From: Progne subis subis
Lineage: Eukaryota > Chordata > Aves > Passeriformes > Hirundinidae
Direction: 5' to 3'
Length of the DNA: 64,000 nt
NCBI GenBank assembly: GCA_022316685.1
Contig: JAKJHU010000760.1
Location: 1-64,000 of the forward strand
In this document: positions 1 through 10,912 of the stretch, one piece after another
Position numbering within the stretch: the first letter of the stretch is position 1
Layout: every line of letters begins with the position of its first letter
Position numbers and translations under genes: made by a program
Notes under the pieces: model-generated
What the model was told of the DNA's origin: nothing
Database searches by the model: none
What the model saw: the letters and a program-made list of their open reading frames with translations, nothing else

Positions 1-2
1 TA

Positions 3-440
3 TTAAAGGATCGAGAAGGGACCATATACACCGACTCAAAATATGCCTTTGGGGTAGTGCACACATTTAGAAAAATTTGGAAAGAAAGGGGACTTATAAA
101 CACTCAAAGTAAAGGATTAGTGCACCAAGGATTGGTAATTCAAATTCTTAAAGCTTTGAAGAGTCCAAAAAAGATAGTAGTAGTTCATGTGAAAGGCCAC
201 CAAAGAGGGAGAGACATTAAAACGAGAAGAAACAATTTGGCTGATGATGAAGCTAAGAAAGCTTCCCTGAGGGAAAACAGCAATGTAATTATGACTTTTC
301 AGGAAGCAGGAACACAAAATCAAACACCTTACTTTTCTTTAGCAGAAGTAGAAGCCATGAAAAACCTAGGAGCACGTCTAAAAGAGGGACAATGGATTCT
401 CCCTGACAAAACCACAGTTCAAATGGCAGAAAAAGGCTAG
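3..440 (+). pseudogene. ERV-1 pol remnant: RNase H domain
   Basis: This is the tail of a retroviral RNase H domain, the part of reverse transcriptase that degrades the RNA strand of RNA/DNA hybrids. The open frame runs in from the window edge. It shows TDSKYA (the central catalytic Asp), HVKGHQ in the usual place and NNLADDEAKKA (last catalytic Asp). The flow resembles gammaretrovirus-like ERV pol. The frame closes at 438-440, just after a GQWILPDK stretch that normally links RNase H to integrase. No integrase follows, so the element is deleted or decayed here. The rest of pol and the 5' LTR lie outside the window. Not functional as it stands. Confidence 0.85.
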
Positions 441-603
441 ACTCATGCTTCAAGGGTAGAAGGACCTATACCAAATAAAGACTGGAAAATTATTTCGACA
501 CCAGGAGACATGAAATTAAAATTAAAAAAGACTTAAATTTGATTAAACCATTTCATTGAAGTACAAAATACAGTTTAAAGTAAAAATGTAATTAATCCAC
601 AAC

Positions 604-945
604 ATGGTTGAAGAGAGCATTTGGTGCCCAGAGGCTATAGCTCATATGGAAAATCATTTTCGGCTGTGGATTTCACATAATGCTGCAACACATTTGGTGT
701 GCCACCCACATATTGAAAGAATAACCCAGCCCCAGGATATTCAAGATATCCTTAGCACAGAAAGGTCAGAAGCTGCCATCCCGCAGAGAGAAGTTTCCAT
801 GTTTCAGCAAGGTTGCTGCAAACACGGCCATCAGTGTGAGCAGTGTAAAGCAGTGACCATGAAGTGGCTGAGACAAAGACATTGGCACAGAACAACTGTA
901 CCTTGGGACCAAAGAGATGTAGCTTTTATGATTAATTGTATATGA
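604..945 (+). other. Unrecognised ORF between RNase H and env of ERV-1
   Basis: A 113-codon open frame that I do not recognise. It contains a cluster of Cys and His (CCKHGHQCEQC around codons 71-81) that could bind zinc. After the TGA at 943-945 the same frame reads on, with one or two more stops, to about 1210. It lies where integrase would be expected in a simple retrovirus but has no integrase motif that I can see. It may be an accessory gene remnant, another insertion or chance. Confidence 0.3.
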
Positions 946-1301
946 TGTTTTAGTAGAGTAGAGCGAGACTTTAGAATGCAAAATTGGGTTTTAGCACAGA
1001 TCAACATTGATACTTATTTGGAATAATTTAGGATAAAAGATCAAGTACAAAGATCATTTATTTATTTAGCATATCATGTGGAAGGATTAGTGGCTTTGAG
1101 AATACTAAAAGAACAACAAAAGATAATAGCATTAAAATGTGGATATAGTAGGATACCCAGAAACAACAGAAGAAAAGAAATTGTCTTGCTTAACTTGTCC
1201 AAACAATAGAACTCGTTTGATAATTAACCATTAAAGATCTGTGTTTTGCAATTCCAACTAACTTTAATTTATTAGAAAAATTAGGCATTCTGGATTGGCT
1301 G

Positions 1302-1760
1302 TTGACAGCAACTCCATTGAGTTTGGAGGCAGAACAATGGCGATGGGAAGAGATTAGACACTTCCTTGATCAATGGGAACAGCCTGAACAGGTTGAAAAT
1401 CTTTTAAGAGGCCCTCAGCGACTAACACTAACAGATTTCATTGAGGAACTACAATTCCAGAATAAGAGACTGGAAACACCCGTTACTAAAAGAGTCCAAG
1501 AACAAGTAACACACTGGGAGTGTACTAAGCATGGCTTAGAGTGTCACCCATGGGTTTGCGTTATTTGTACACTTTGCCTTAATTTGTAGTGGAGAATAAC
1601 AAGAGCAGAAGAGAGACGATTGATTTGTTTAACTTGCTTAGATTGCGTACATGAACAATTAACTTTAAAAAGCTTTTCCAGTGATTTTTTTGGAACACCT
1701 TTGAGATACGAAGATGGAACCTTCTATGCAATGGTCCAAATAATAGAAAATTTAGACCAA
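1302..1760 (+). other. Unrecognised Cys-rich ORF of ERV-1
   Basis: The open frame 1302-1589 encodes 95 residues. It is acidic and Trp/Gln-rich at first (EAEQWRWEEIRHFLDQWEQ), then ends in a Cys-rich tail with CVICTLC. Readable frame continues past the stop in a second Cys-containing stretch (LICLTCLDC) to about 1760. The paired CxxC motifs suggest a metal-binding protein. I cannot assign it to gag, pol or env. The position just upstream of env is where complex retroviruses keep accessory genes, but that is inference. Confidence 0.3.
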
Positions 1761-2129
1761 TGAGTTTTTACTATATTAGCTTTTGAGCAGGTGAGAGAGC
1801 AAACAATTTCTGGTGTTATAGACTGAAGTAGTGAAAATCAAATCTTATTGTGGTTGGCACATCTCCAGAGCTTTGGTGGTTTAGACTAAAAGAGGAAGTA
1901 GCTGACTAACCCAGAGAGAGAGAGAGAGGGCAGTGCTGCGAGAACTGTGAGTAATCTGTGCCATCCTTGAAACAAACATGAGGCCAAGGGTACCAGTGAG
2001 ACCAAATGCACCAGTGACTAGATCATCCAGGATATAAACTTTGCTGCCAAGAATCCTGACATCTTGGCCCTTGGCTGCAACCCAAAGGGCCTTGAGGATG
2101 GTAGAAAGTCAAAACTCCTGAGGATTATT

Positions 2130-4200
2130 TTCACTGTGTTTGTGGTGATGCCCTTGGCAACTGGCCAAAACTATGGAGCCACTCTGGACAGAGTCCATGA
2201 GAGAAGGGAATGAGCAATGCAGGAACAAACAATAATAAAACAAGCAGCACAAGAGCGGCAATGAGAGAACAATCTATGCAAAAACAAAGTCCCAAAATGT
2301 TGATCCCTGTAATAAATGCCATCACTCCATGTGGGTCAAGGACAAGATGGAATTTGTGTTTGTGGCACATCCACATGTTAGTGCTGCCTGCTACGATCAC
2401 AGCAATTTTATAGATGTTTGTGTTAAAAATAGAAAAATGGATTGGGTAGGGAAAACTTTAGGATTTAATGGACCAGCTCCTTATCCTTATAGCGATCAAA
2501 TCTGTCCTCAATATGAAAACTTTTTTTGTTTTGAGAAAGATGAGAATAGAATGATCCAAGTATAGGATAGGAGGTATAGCACTAAGGAAAAAAGAGAAAA
2601 CAAAAAGAAACAAAGAAAGATGTAAAAAGCCATAGGGAAAGAATTAAAGGAACTGGATAAGCTGTATGAACAATTAAACAGCAGTATAGCAACTGGGATT
2701 TGATAACCACAATAAGAACCTTTTTGTAGATTTGATGCAAGAAATTGCTATGGAATTAGGATTATCCAAGTGCTGGATCTCTGGGGGACTTAGAATGCTG
2801 AAAGATGGCTGTGGAGAGGTGAGAGTCTAGCTCCAGAACAATTTTTCAAATGGAATCATACTCAAATTTCCAAGACATTAAAACACCTGAAGGATGGATT
2901 TTGAGTCATCAAGTAATTGGAACAGTCTGTGTAACTTGAGAAGGAAGGAAATTAATGAAGTAGTAGGATATACTCCTTGTATATCTACCTTAGTAGTTAT
3001 TTCAGATAATAAAACTAAGACCTGGGACCAAAACTTTTACTGGGTATTGGGGAAAACAAAGGAAATGAATTGTGAGTGGAATAATCAAACTGATTTGTGC
3101 TGGCATAAAAGTCCTGGAGTAACCCCTACCAATCCAAAAAAAGACCTAAAATCCTACTGGGAACAACAAGAAAAAAAAAGATAGTAAATGGAAAGCCCCT
3201 GATGGAATATATTGCATTTGTGGGCAATGAGCATAGAGTGAATTACCTCAAAAGTGGGAGGGAACCTGTACCTTAGGAGTTATACGACCCTCCTTCTTCG
3301 TCATCCCAAGGTCTAGGAGCAATATGCTGGGAACACCACTTGATGAGACTCTAGAAAGGAATAAAAGAGATTTAAACCTCGACTTCCCAAAGGCAGGGGG
3401 AAACCAGGAATGGGGGGAAGAGAAATGGCCTGCAGAAAGAATCATAGCATATTATGACCCAGCAACTTGGGCTGAGGGTGGATCTTGGGGATATAGGACC
3501 CCAATTTATCTATTGAATCGGTTGATAAGACTCCAGGCGGGAGTGGAGGTTGTATCAAACCATACTTCTGATGCCCTAAAGTTACTGGCCAAGCAGCATT
3601 CACAAATGTGAGCATTTGTATATCAAACCAGAATTGCCCTAGATTATCTGTTGGCTGAAGAAGGGGGAGTTTGAGGAAGATTTAAGGAATCTGAGTGCTG
3701 TGTGGAGAGAGATGATCATGGGGAAGCCATCACAAAACTTGCTGAAGAAATTAAAAGGGTGGCACATGTACCTGTTCAAAAGTGGAATTCTATTCTAAAA
3801 ACGGATTGGTGGGATAACCTCTTTGGAGGAGCCTGGTGGAAGAAGGTGGGATTTATGCTGTTATGTTCTGGATTAGGATTGTTATTCTTACCATGCATGA
3901 TTCCATGTCTTATTAGACTAATCCACCCAGTGATACAAGGAATGCAAATTACAGCAATGCCCATTGATCCAGAATTGGCAGCAAAAGGGAAACCAAATCC
4001 TTTGATGGTATTAAAAGCTAGACTACTTGCACTCAAAAGAAAGACCGAAGAGATGTTGACTGAACATAAAGAGACTACTGTAGCACAAGAGATGTAACCA
4101 AATTTGAGAAGGAATGCGAAAAGCTTGATGCAGCACGGGAGATGTTAGAAAAATTAGAGGCTGAAATGAGAGAGTGTGAAAACCTGGATTATTGGGAATA
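2130..4200 (+). pseudogene. ERV-1 env (SU and TM), broken
   Basis: Decayed retroviral envelope gene. The surface subunit is readable in pieces at 2329-2565 and 2894-3184 in different frames. The transmembrane subunit is one frame from 3324 to 4097: a helical stretch before 3609, a conserved heptad/immunosuppressive-like block (TRIALDYLLAEEGGV), a CC pair, an ectodomain, a membrane anchor of about 23 hydrophobic residues (codons around 3848-3917) and a charged tail. Two in-frame TGA codons interrupt it, at 3609-3611 and 3672-3674. The second sits exactly where the first Cys of the CX6-7CC disulfide motif is expected. With its frameshifts the gene cannot make a full Env. Confidence 0.8.
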
Positions 4201-4251
4201 TAGAAGAAATTGAGATTCAGTTTTAATTAAAAAGCATGAATCAATATGATT

Positions 4252-4270
4252 AAAAAGAGAAATGGGGAAA
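4252..4270 (+). promoter_or_regulatory. ERV-1 polypurine tract
   Basis: A purine run (AAAAAGAGAAATGGGGAAA) lies directly before the TG that opens the 3' LTR. This is the usual primer site for plus-strand DNA synthesis and fixes the 5' edge of the LTR. Confidence 0.75.
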
Positions 4271-4271
4271 T

Positions 4272-5088
4272 TGTAATAAATGAAAATGATTCATGCTAAT
4301 TGTAATTGTATCAATATTTTAATAATATATATTTTTGAAAATTGTTTTTATAAAGTAGTAAAGGAAAAAGTAGATGTGAGTAGTGTTACAAGCAGATGGG
4401 CCCCTTGGCAGATGCTACATGAGAAAAATAAGATACAGGATGCAGTTTGAGATAAGCAAGAGTTTCAAAGCTGGATTGGCCAAAGCTGGGACTACTCCAA
4501 GGTAGGGAGATGGGCCCTTTGCAGATGTGATGGGATACAGGATGTCTTAAGATAGAACTGGCCTTGAGATGGACAAAGTGGGACTATTCCAAGGTAGGGA
4601 GTTTGGGTGGTGGTTTGATCCATGAAATAATTACTTTTTGGAACATAATGCTTAGTTATGTATAACACAAAACTTAGAGCTACGCAACCATTAAGGCTTT
4701 TCATAGGACGAGAGGAAGATGCTGAGCCTTCATCTGAAGAAGACCACAAAAAGCCAAGAAGACCCCCTAACAACAAGTGGAGCATGAGCTATGTAGTATA
4801 GTGATGTAGATTTTAAGAATTGAAATAGGAGGAGATTCACAGGAAATATTAATGAATATGTATTAGCATAAATTATGTAAGTTTAAGTTAGACTGCTTTG
4901 TTTTGTACATGAGGTAGGGTGAGCAACACCTCCCTCGGTACCCGGTCAGTTTTGCTTATGCTTTATCCAAACAGTACTTATCTTTAATTAATCACTGCTG
5001 AATTTTTGTATATGCTTGATTATAAAATCCTACTTAAATAAAATTGCATTGCTGCTAAATTCAACTTTGTTGCTTATTAAATTAGACA
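4272..5088 (+). repeat. 3' LTR of ERV-1
   Basis: An LTR of about 817 bp, bounded by TG at 4272 after the polypurine tract and by CA at 5087-5088. A poly(A) signal AATAAA lies at 5037-5042, close to the 3' edge as expected for R/U5. The 5' partner is outside the window, so neither the age nor the target-site duplication can be read. The region 4400-4620 contains two related blocks (GGGCCC...GCAGATG and CCAAGGTAGGGAG), an internal U3 duplication. Confidence 0.7.
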
Positions 5089-5099
5089 TATAGAGCTTA

Positions 5100-5182
5100 A
5101 TTTAAAATCCTTCCTTCCTTCCCTCCTTTTTCCTTCCTCCTTTCCTTCTTTCTCTCTCATTTCTTTCTTTCTTTCTTTCTTG
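5100..5182 (+). repeat. Polypyrimidine microsatellite (CTTCC/CTTT)
   Basis: A CTTCC- and CTTT-rich tract directly abutting R1 copy A. The other R1 copies B and C also abut such a tract on the same side, so it looks like the tail of the R1 element. Confidence 0.85.
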
Positions 5183-6450
5183 GGAGCAGGTACCCTTACC
5201 CTCCCAAAATCACTGCCCCTCCACCTCAGCCCTGCACAGCACAGCACCTTAAACTCAGCCTTCCCAATTTCAGGCAACCCCCACAAGACACTTCCAGGCC
5301 CAAAATTCCTAAAAGCACAGCAGCCTTTAAAACTGCTTCTTGCTTTCTCCCTCTACTCCCCTACTCCAAGAGCCCAAACCACCCTCCCCCATTGCAACCC
5401 TACCTCTCCAAACTTTCCTACCACCCCCACCGTGCAATCCCCACATTACACATCCATCCCATCCCATCCCATCCCATCCCATCCCATCCCATCCCATCCC
5501 ATCCCATCCATCCCATCCCATCCCATCCCATCCCATCCCATCCCATCCCATCCCATCCCATCCCTTCTGGGCAGGAAGTCCCCCCAACCAGCCCTTGCAC
5601 ACTTCCAGCCATTCCAGGGCAGCCGCAGCTTTTCCTCCCACTCTGTGCCAGGGCCCCACCGCCCTCCCAGGGAACAAGTCCATCCCCACATCCCAGCTCA
5701 CCCTGGCCCCAAGCAGTGTCCAGCCATGGCCTGTGTCCTGGTGCTGCAGGCCCTTGGCAAGAGTCTCTCCCAGCCAGCAATTCCTGCTCTTCCCTGCTCT
5801 GGGGCAGCAGCTGCAAGTTGATTTGCTCCCTGGGCTCTGGCCCAGCCCCAAGCCAGGGCCGGGACCTTTCCCCAGAGCTCTGCCGGCACTGGCTCGCTTC
5901 GGCCGCAGCCCAGCAGCAGACGGAGCTCAGAGCTCCCCGGGGGCTGCGCCTCCTGCCCAGGGACAGCAGCAGGGGCAGCTGAGACTTCTGCCCCGGGGCC
6001 AGCAGGGAATGCACCCCAGGGAACGGCTGGGGCTGGGCCAGGCCAGCTGCGGGCTGGAGACCAGCAAAAGCTTCTTCCCCTGCAGGGGCCTTGACCACTC
6101 ACCAGGCTCCCCAGGGAATGGTCACAGCTGCGAGGCTGCCGCAGCTCCAGGAGCCTTTGGACACCGCTCCCGGGAATGCCCAGGCTGCCACTCTTGGGCT
6201 GTCTGTGCAGGGCCAGGGCCTGGACTCCATGATCCCGCTGCCTCCCTCCCAGCTCAGCCCCTTCTGCAGTTCTCACCCTTGGGCTCAGCCTTTGTGTCTC
6301 CTCCAGGCGCTGGCAGAGCTCTTGGGGCCGGGGCAGGAGCGGACAGCCCCAGCGTTCCCCTCTCTGTGACACCACGGTGGGGACAGCTCCAACGTTCCCT
6401 GCCTGGAGACGCTCCAAGGGAAGCGTCCAGAGCCACAGCCAGACAGCAAA
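5183..6450 (+). repeat. Interspersed repeat R1, copy A (longest)
   Basis: A GC-rich unit of about 1.27 kb that recurs as copies B (8146), C (9725, inverted) and D (14284). Shared landmarks include CCAGGGCCCCACC, CCTGTGTCCTGGTGCTGCAGG, AAGTTGATTTGCTC and CTCCATGATCC. It contains a pentanucleotide (CCCAT)n array. Long open frames cross it on both strands but change between copies, so I do not take it as coding. A retroposon or LTR family is likely; I cannot name it. Confidence 0.65.
5456..5569 (+). repeat. (CCCAT)n pentanucleotide array
   Basis: About 22 tandem copies of CCCAT with two 4-bp slips near 5507 and 5457. It is unique to R1 copy A; at the same place copies B and C carry only degenerate CATACCA-type or ATGGC-type repeats, so the array expanded after the copies separated. 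Confidence 0.95.
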
Positions 6451-7422
6451 ACTGAGCGGGCACTGAGCACCCCCGGCCTGGGCTGATGTGCATTGCTGTG
6501 CACACAGCTCGGGGAAGGTCCCCCTGGCCACCTCCACAGTGCCACAGGCAAGTGGCACATAGAGTACAGAGCTCTGCCCAGGCTGACAGGGAAGTTAAAA
6601 CATTAACAATGACAAGACAAACCAAACCAAAAAATACCAAACAAACCCCCACCAAGGAAAAGATAACTCTGCCCCCAGCAGAGCTGCTCCCTCCTTCAGT
6701 GCTTTCAGCTGCACTCACACACAGCACTGAGACTGCAAGCAATGACCATGCCTCAGTCACATCTGCTGCACAAGCAGCTTGAGGACAGCCCTGTAGCAGG
6801 ACTCCTCTCATGCCAGTGAAAAAGGCCCCTTGGCAGGCAGCTCTAGGGCTTGCAAAGAGCAGGCCAGAGTCTCAGGCCACAGGGGAGAAAAGGGTCTCAA
6901 TTGCCCGCCCCTGGCACATCAAGCCTGCTCCCAGGCTGCTTTCCACACAGCATTCCTCTGGAGGACTGCGGAAAGCTGAGAGTCAGCTCTGCCTTCTCCA
7001 TGTTCTGTGCCCTAAAGCTGCCTGTGAGAAGGAATTTAGGCTCAGCTCCTGTGGCACAATCCCTCCTGGCCATGGGCACAGCTCTGGGAAGGCCTTTGCA
7101 CACCCAGCCTTTGCTGCAGCCAAGGAAAGCTCCTGGCTCAGGCTCAGCTTTCCTGCTCAGCCAGACCCCTCGTGTGCCCCAGCAGCAGGAAATTGTCAGA
7201 TCCGGCTGATGGCAAACGGCTGCATCTGGAGTCCTGGCACCAGCAATGGACCAGATCTGGGAAGTGCCAGTGCCAAAGCCGGCACGTGGTAATTTCCACA
7301 ATTTGGCTTTTTGTGCCAGCAAATTGCTGGACTTGGGCTGTGCCAGCACCGGGGCATTTCTGGATCTGGGCTCCGGCTTTGCCAGGAAACACCAGATTTT
7401 AGGCTCCAGATGCTGTAAAAAT
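6451..7422. other. Interval without recognisable gene
   Basis: GC-rich sequence with no frame that I trust as a gene. 7195-7410 holds short imperfect repeats around GGATCTGG and TGCCAGCA. Confidence 0.5.
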
Positions 7423-7747
7423 TGGATTTCTTTCTTTCTTCTTTCTTTCTTCTTTTCTTTCTTTCTTTCTTTCTTCTTTCTTTCTTTCTCTTTTCTTTCT
7501 TTTTTCTTTCTTTCTTTCTTTCTTTCTTTTTTCTTTCTTTCTTTTCTTTTCTTTCTTTCTTTCTTCTTTCTTTCTTTCTTTCTTTCTTTTTCTTTCTTTC
7601 TTCTTTCTTTCTTTCTTTCTTTCTTCTTTCTTTCTTCTTTCTTTCTTCTTCTTTCTTTCTTTCTTTCTTCTTCTTCTTTCTTTCTTTCTTCTTTCTTTCT
7701 TTCTTTCTTTCTTTCTTCTTTCTTCTTTCTTCTTCTTCTTTCTTTTT

Positions 7748-7783
<36 letters not shown>

Positions 7784-7784
7784 T

Positions 7785-7817
<33 letters not shown>

Positions 7818-7846
7818 TTTCTTTCTTTCTTCTTTCTTTCTTTTTT

Positions 7847-7883
<37 letters not shown>

Positions 7884-7920
7884 TTCTTCTTTCTTTCTTT
7901 CTTCTTTCTTCTTTTCTTTC

Positions 7921-7952
<32 letters not shown>

Positions 7953-8145
7953 CTTTCTCTTCTCTTCTCTTTCTTTTCTCTCTTTCTCTTCTCTTTCTCT
8001 TTCTCTTCTCTTTCTCTTTCTCTTTCTCTTTCTCTTCTTTCTCTTTCTCTTTCTCTTTCTCTTTCTCTTTCTCTTTTCTTTCTCTTTCTCTTTCTCTTTC
8101 TCTTTCTCTTCTTTTCTTCTTTCTTTCTTTTCTTTCTTTCTTTCC
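7423..8145 (+). repeat. 720-bp polypyrimidine tract, (CTTT)n grading to (CTCTTT)n
   Basis: Almost pure pyrimidine on the plus strand. CTTT and CTTCTTT units dominate to about 7915, then CTCTTT units to 8110, ending in CTTT. The gradient of unit types shows successive local expansions. It abuts R1 copy B exactly as the shorter tracts abut copies A and C. The long open frames crossing it encode only F/L/S or K/E/R and are not genes. Confidence 0.97.
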
Positions 8146-8825
8146 CAGCTGCCATTACCCTCCCAAACTCACTGCCACTCCACCTCAGCCCTGCTACACA
8201 ATTGCTACAGGCACCACACCTGCACAAAACTGCCTCTTGCTTGCTGCCCTCTGCTCCAACAGCCCAAAACACCCATCCCCTTTCTATCCCTACCCTCCCA
8301 ACTTTCACAAAACCTCTCACACTGCAATCCCCACATTACACTGCTCCATGCCATACCAGGCCATACCATGTCATGTCTTCAGACCACCAAGTCCCCTCCA
8401 ACCAGCCCTTGCACATTTCCAGCCATTCCAGGCAGCGCAGCTTTTCTGCCCACTCTGGCCCAGGGCCCCACCACCCTCCCAGGGAACAAGTCCAGCCCCA
8501 CATCCCAGCTCACTTTGCCTCCAAGTAGCATCAAGACATTGCCTGTGTCCTGGTGCTGCAGGCCCTTGCCAACAGGCTCTCCCAGCCACCACTGCCCCTG
8601 CTCTTCCATGCTCTGGGCCACAGCCGCAAGTTGATTTGCTCCCTGGGCCACTGGCTCAGCCCCAAGCCAGGGCCGGGACCTTTCCCAGAGCTCTGGCCAC
8701 TGCAATGCTCACAGCTCTGAGGCTGCTGCAGCTCCAGAAGCCTTTGGACACCGCTCCGGGATGCCCAGGCTGCCACTGTTGTGCTGTCTGTGCAGGGCAG
8801 GGGCCTGCACTCCATGATCCTGCTG
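8146..8825 (+). repeat. R1 copy B
   Basis: It matches copy A from the polypyrimidine border to the CTCCATGATCCTGCTGCCTC landmark, with internal deletions. It stops abruptly at the junction with an LTR at 8826. Copy D breaks at the same base, so B and D share one ancestral LTR junction. Confidence 0.65.
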
Positions 8826-9688
8826 CCTCTTATTACGACTGCTCATACAAGCGGGGTCTAATGGTTTGTTTACTGATCTCAGAGTGCAAAACACAGCACA
8901 GAGGGGATTTCAGTATGAATCAGAACTGCACTTTTTATTGATTGCCCATAGCAAATGTGATAGAGGGATTAGGAGTGAGAGGAAGAGATAGAGAAGAGAG
9001 AGGAAAAAGGGGATATAGCTACCAAACGGAGATGAAATCCTGGTGTTCCGTTTATGGGTGTGCCTTTCACGTTGGGGAGAGTCTCTCTCAAAATCTCTGG
9101 TTAACTCAGGGGTTTTTATTATAGTCCTCCATTGGGGGGAACAAGTAATACAAATAAGTATATTGAAGCCACCGAGGGACAACAGTTAGTCCATGTTCTC
9201 AGCAGCAAGCGAGAGCCATTATCCTCTTGGTCCAATGACCACGCGTGCAGGCAAACATCTTGCTTTGGTTAAGTCAGCCCCAGCCCCCTGTCTTGGGTTG
9301 TAGGGGTCTCATGTCTCAGTCCTTGAGAGGGGCTTTGTACAGAGGTCTCAGTCTCAGTCCTTGGGAGGGGGCTTGATCTCCATCTGTCACGGTGGTCTGA
9401 AGCAGATGTGGGGGACTACCAAAGTTACCCCAGAAAGTCCACTTGGCCAAGAGGTGGGGAAGTTCATAGGCTATTTCATGAAGGGACCATGCAGCAGGTG
9501 CAATCTTCAGGTACAGAACTGCCATTACACTGCTCAAAGCCAGTGTACCGTGGCGTGGTGACACAGGAAAATGCACCTGCAGACGATTGGCAAGCATCCA
9601 CCTCGAGCAGGCCAGAACTGCAGTGGGGTCCTCGGGGTCCTTATGATGATCATGAGGCAAATGAGGGGAACTTCAGACGACTCTTACA
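8826..9688 (-). repeat. LTR, minus orientation, paralogue of the ERV-2 LTR
   Basis: About 863 bp closely matching 14652-15537. Read on the minus strand it starts TGTAAGAGTCGTC and carries AATAAA (complement of 8934-8939). No env follows on its upstream side, so it is a solo LTR or a duplicate of the one at 14652. Because both copies join R1 at the same point, duplication of an LTR-R1 unit explains it better than two insertions. Confidence 0.65.
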
Positions 9689-9724
9689 CCAAGTCCAGGG
9701 TGCTCATGGCCAGTCAGTTTGATG

Positions 9725-10619
9725 ACTGTGTGTGGCTCTGGATGCTTCCCTTGGAGCATCTCCAAGGCATGGAACGTTGGAACTGCCCCCAGCCATGGTG
9801 TCACAGAGAGGGGAATGTTGGAGCTGCCAGCACGGTGATGTCCCAGAGAGGGGAACGTTGGGGCTGTGCACTCCTGGCCTGGCCCCAAGAGCTCTGGTTG
9901 CGCCTGGAGGAAACACAAGGCCGAATTGGGCAGGAGGCAGCAGGATCATGGAGTGCAGGCCCCTGCCCTGCACAGACAGCACAAGAGTGGCAGCCTGGGC
10001 ATCCCCTTGGAGGATGTCCAAAGGCTCCTGGAGCTGCAGCAGCTCGCAGCTGTGAGCATTGCAGTGGCCACAGAGCTCTGGGGAAAGGTCCCGGCCCTGG
10101 CTTGGGGCTGGAGCAGTGGCCCAGGGAGGAAATAAACTTGCAGCTGCTGCCCCAGAGCAGGGAAGAGCAGGAATTGCTGGCTGGGAGAGACTCTTGCCAA
10201 GGGCCTGCAGTGCCAGGACACAGGCCATGGCTGGACACTGCTTGGAGGCAAAGTGAGATGGGATGTGGGATGGACTTGTTCCCTGGGAGGGTGGGGCCTT
10301 GGCACAAGTGGGCAGAAAAGCTGCGGCTGCCCTGGAATGGCTGGAAGTGTGCAAGGGCTGGTTGGAGGGGACTTGGTGGCCAGAAGACATAGCATACTAT
10401 GGCCTGGCATGGCATGGCATGGAGCAGTGTAATGTGGGGATTGCAGTGTGAGGGGTTTTGTGAAGGTGTGGAGGGGTAGCGATATAAATGGGGGATATAT
10501 GGGGTGTTTTGGGCTGTTGGTGTAGAGGGCAGCAAGCAAGAGACAGTTTTGGGTAGGTGCTGGTGCTTGTAGCAATTGTAGCAGGGCTGAGGTGGAGTGG
10601 CAGTGAGTTTGGGAGGGTA
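9725..10619 (-). repeat. R1 copy C (inverted)
   Basis: Reverse-complement copy of R1, matching copy A over nearly its whole length including the distal part (around 6250-6440) missing from B and D. It ends at a GAAA tract at 10620, mirroring the CTTT tract beside copy B. Copies B and C therefore face each other around the LTR at 8826-9688. Confidence 0.65.
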
Positions 10620-10743
10620 ATGGCAGAAGAAAGAAGAAAGAAAAGAAAGAAAAGAGAAGAAAGAGAGAAAGAGAGAAAGAAAGAGAGAAGAGAGAAAGAG
10701 AGAGAGAGAGAAAGAGAGAAGAAAGAAAGAAAGAAAGAAAGAA

Positions 10744-10775
<32 letters not shown>

Positions 10776-10779
10776 AAAG

Positions 10780-10874
<95 letters not shown>

Positions 10875-10875
10875 A

Positions 10876-10907
<32 letters not shown>

Positions 10908-10912
10908 CTTTC
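10620..10912 (+). repeat. (GAAA)n polypurine tract
   Basis: About 290 bp of purines, first GAGA-rich, then a nearly pure GAAA run to 10907. It is the tail of R1 copy C in inverse orientation. Confidence 0.97.

Noticed and set aside
1302..1589. Assignment of the ERV-1 middle frame as Tax/Rex- or Bel-like regulator
   Set aside because: Only Cys pairs support it; no specific similarity can be shown by eye.
5340..6558. Open frames of 174-371 codons on both strands over R1 copy A
   Set aside because: Caused by the (CCCAT)n array and high GC; frames are not kept in copies B, C and D and show no domain.
7246..8634. Open frames of 368-462 codons rich in Phe, Leu and Ser (and Lys/Glu/Arg frames opposite)
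   Set aside because: They only reflect the (CTTT)n tract, which has no stop codons in any frame.
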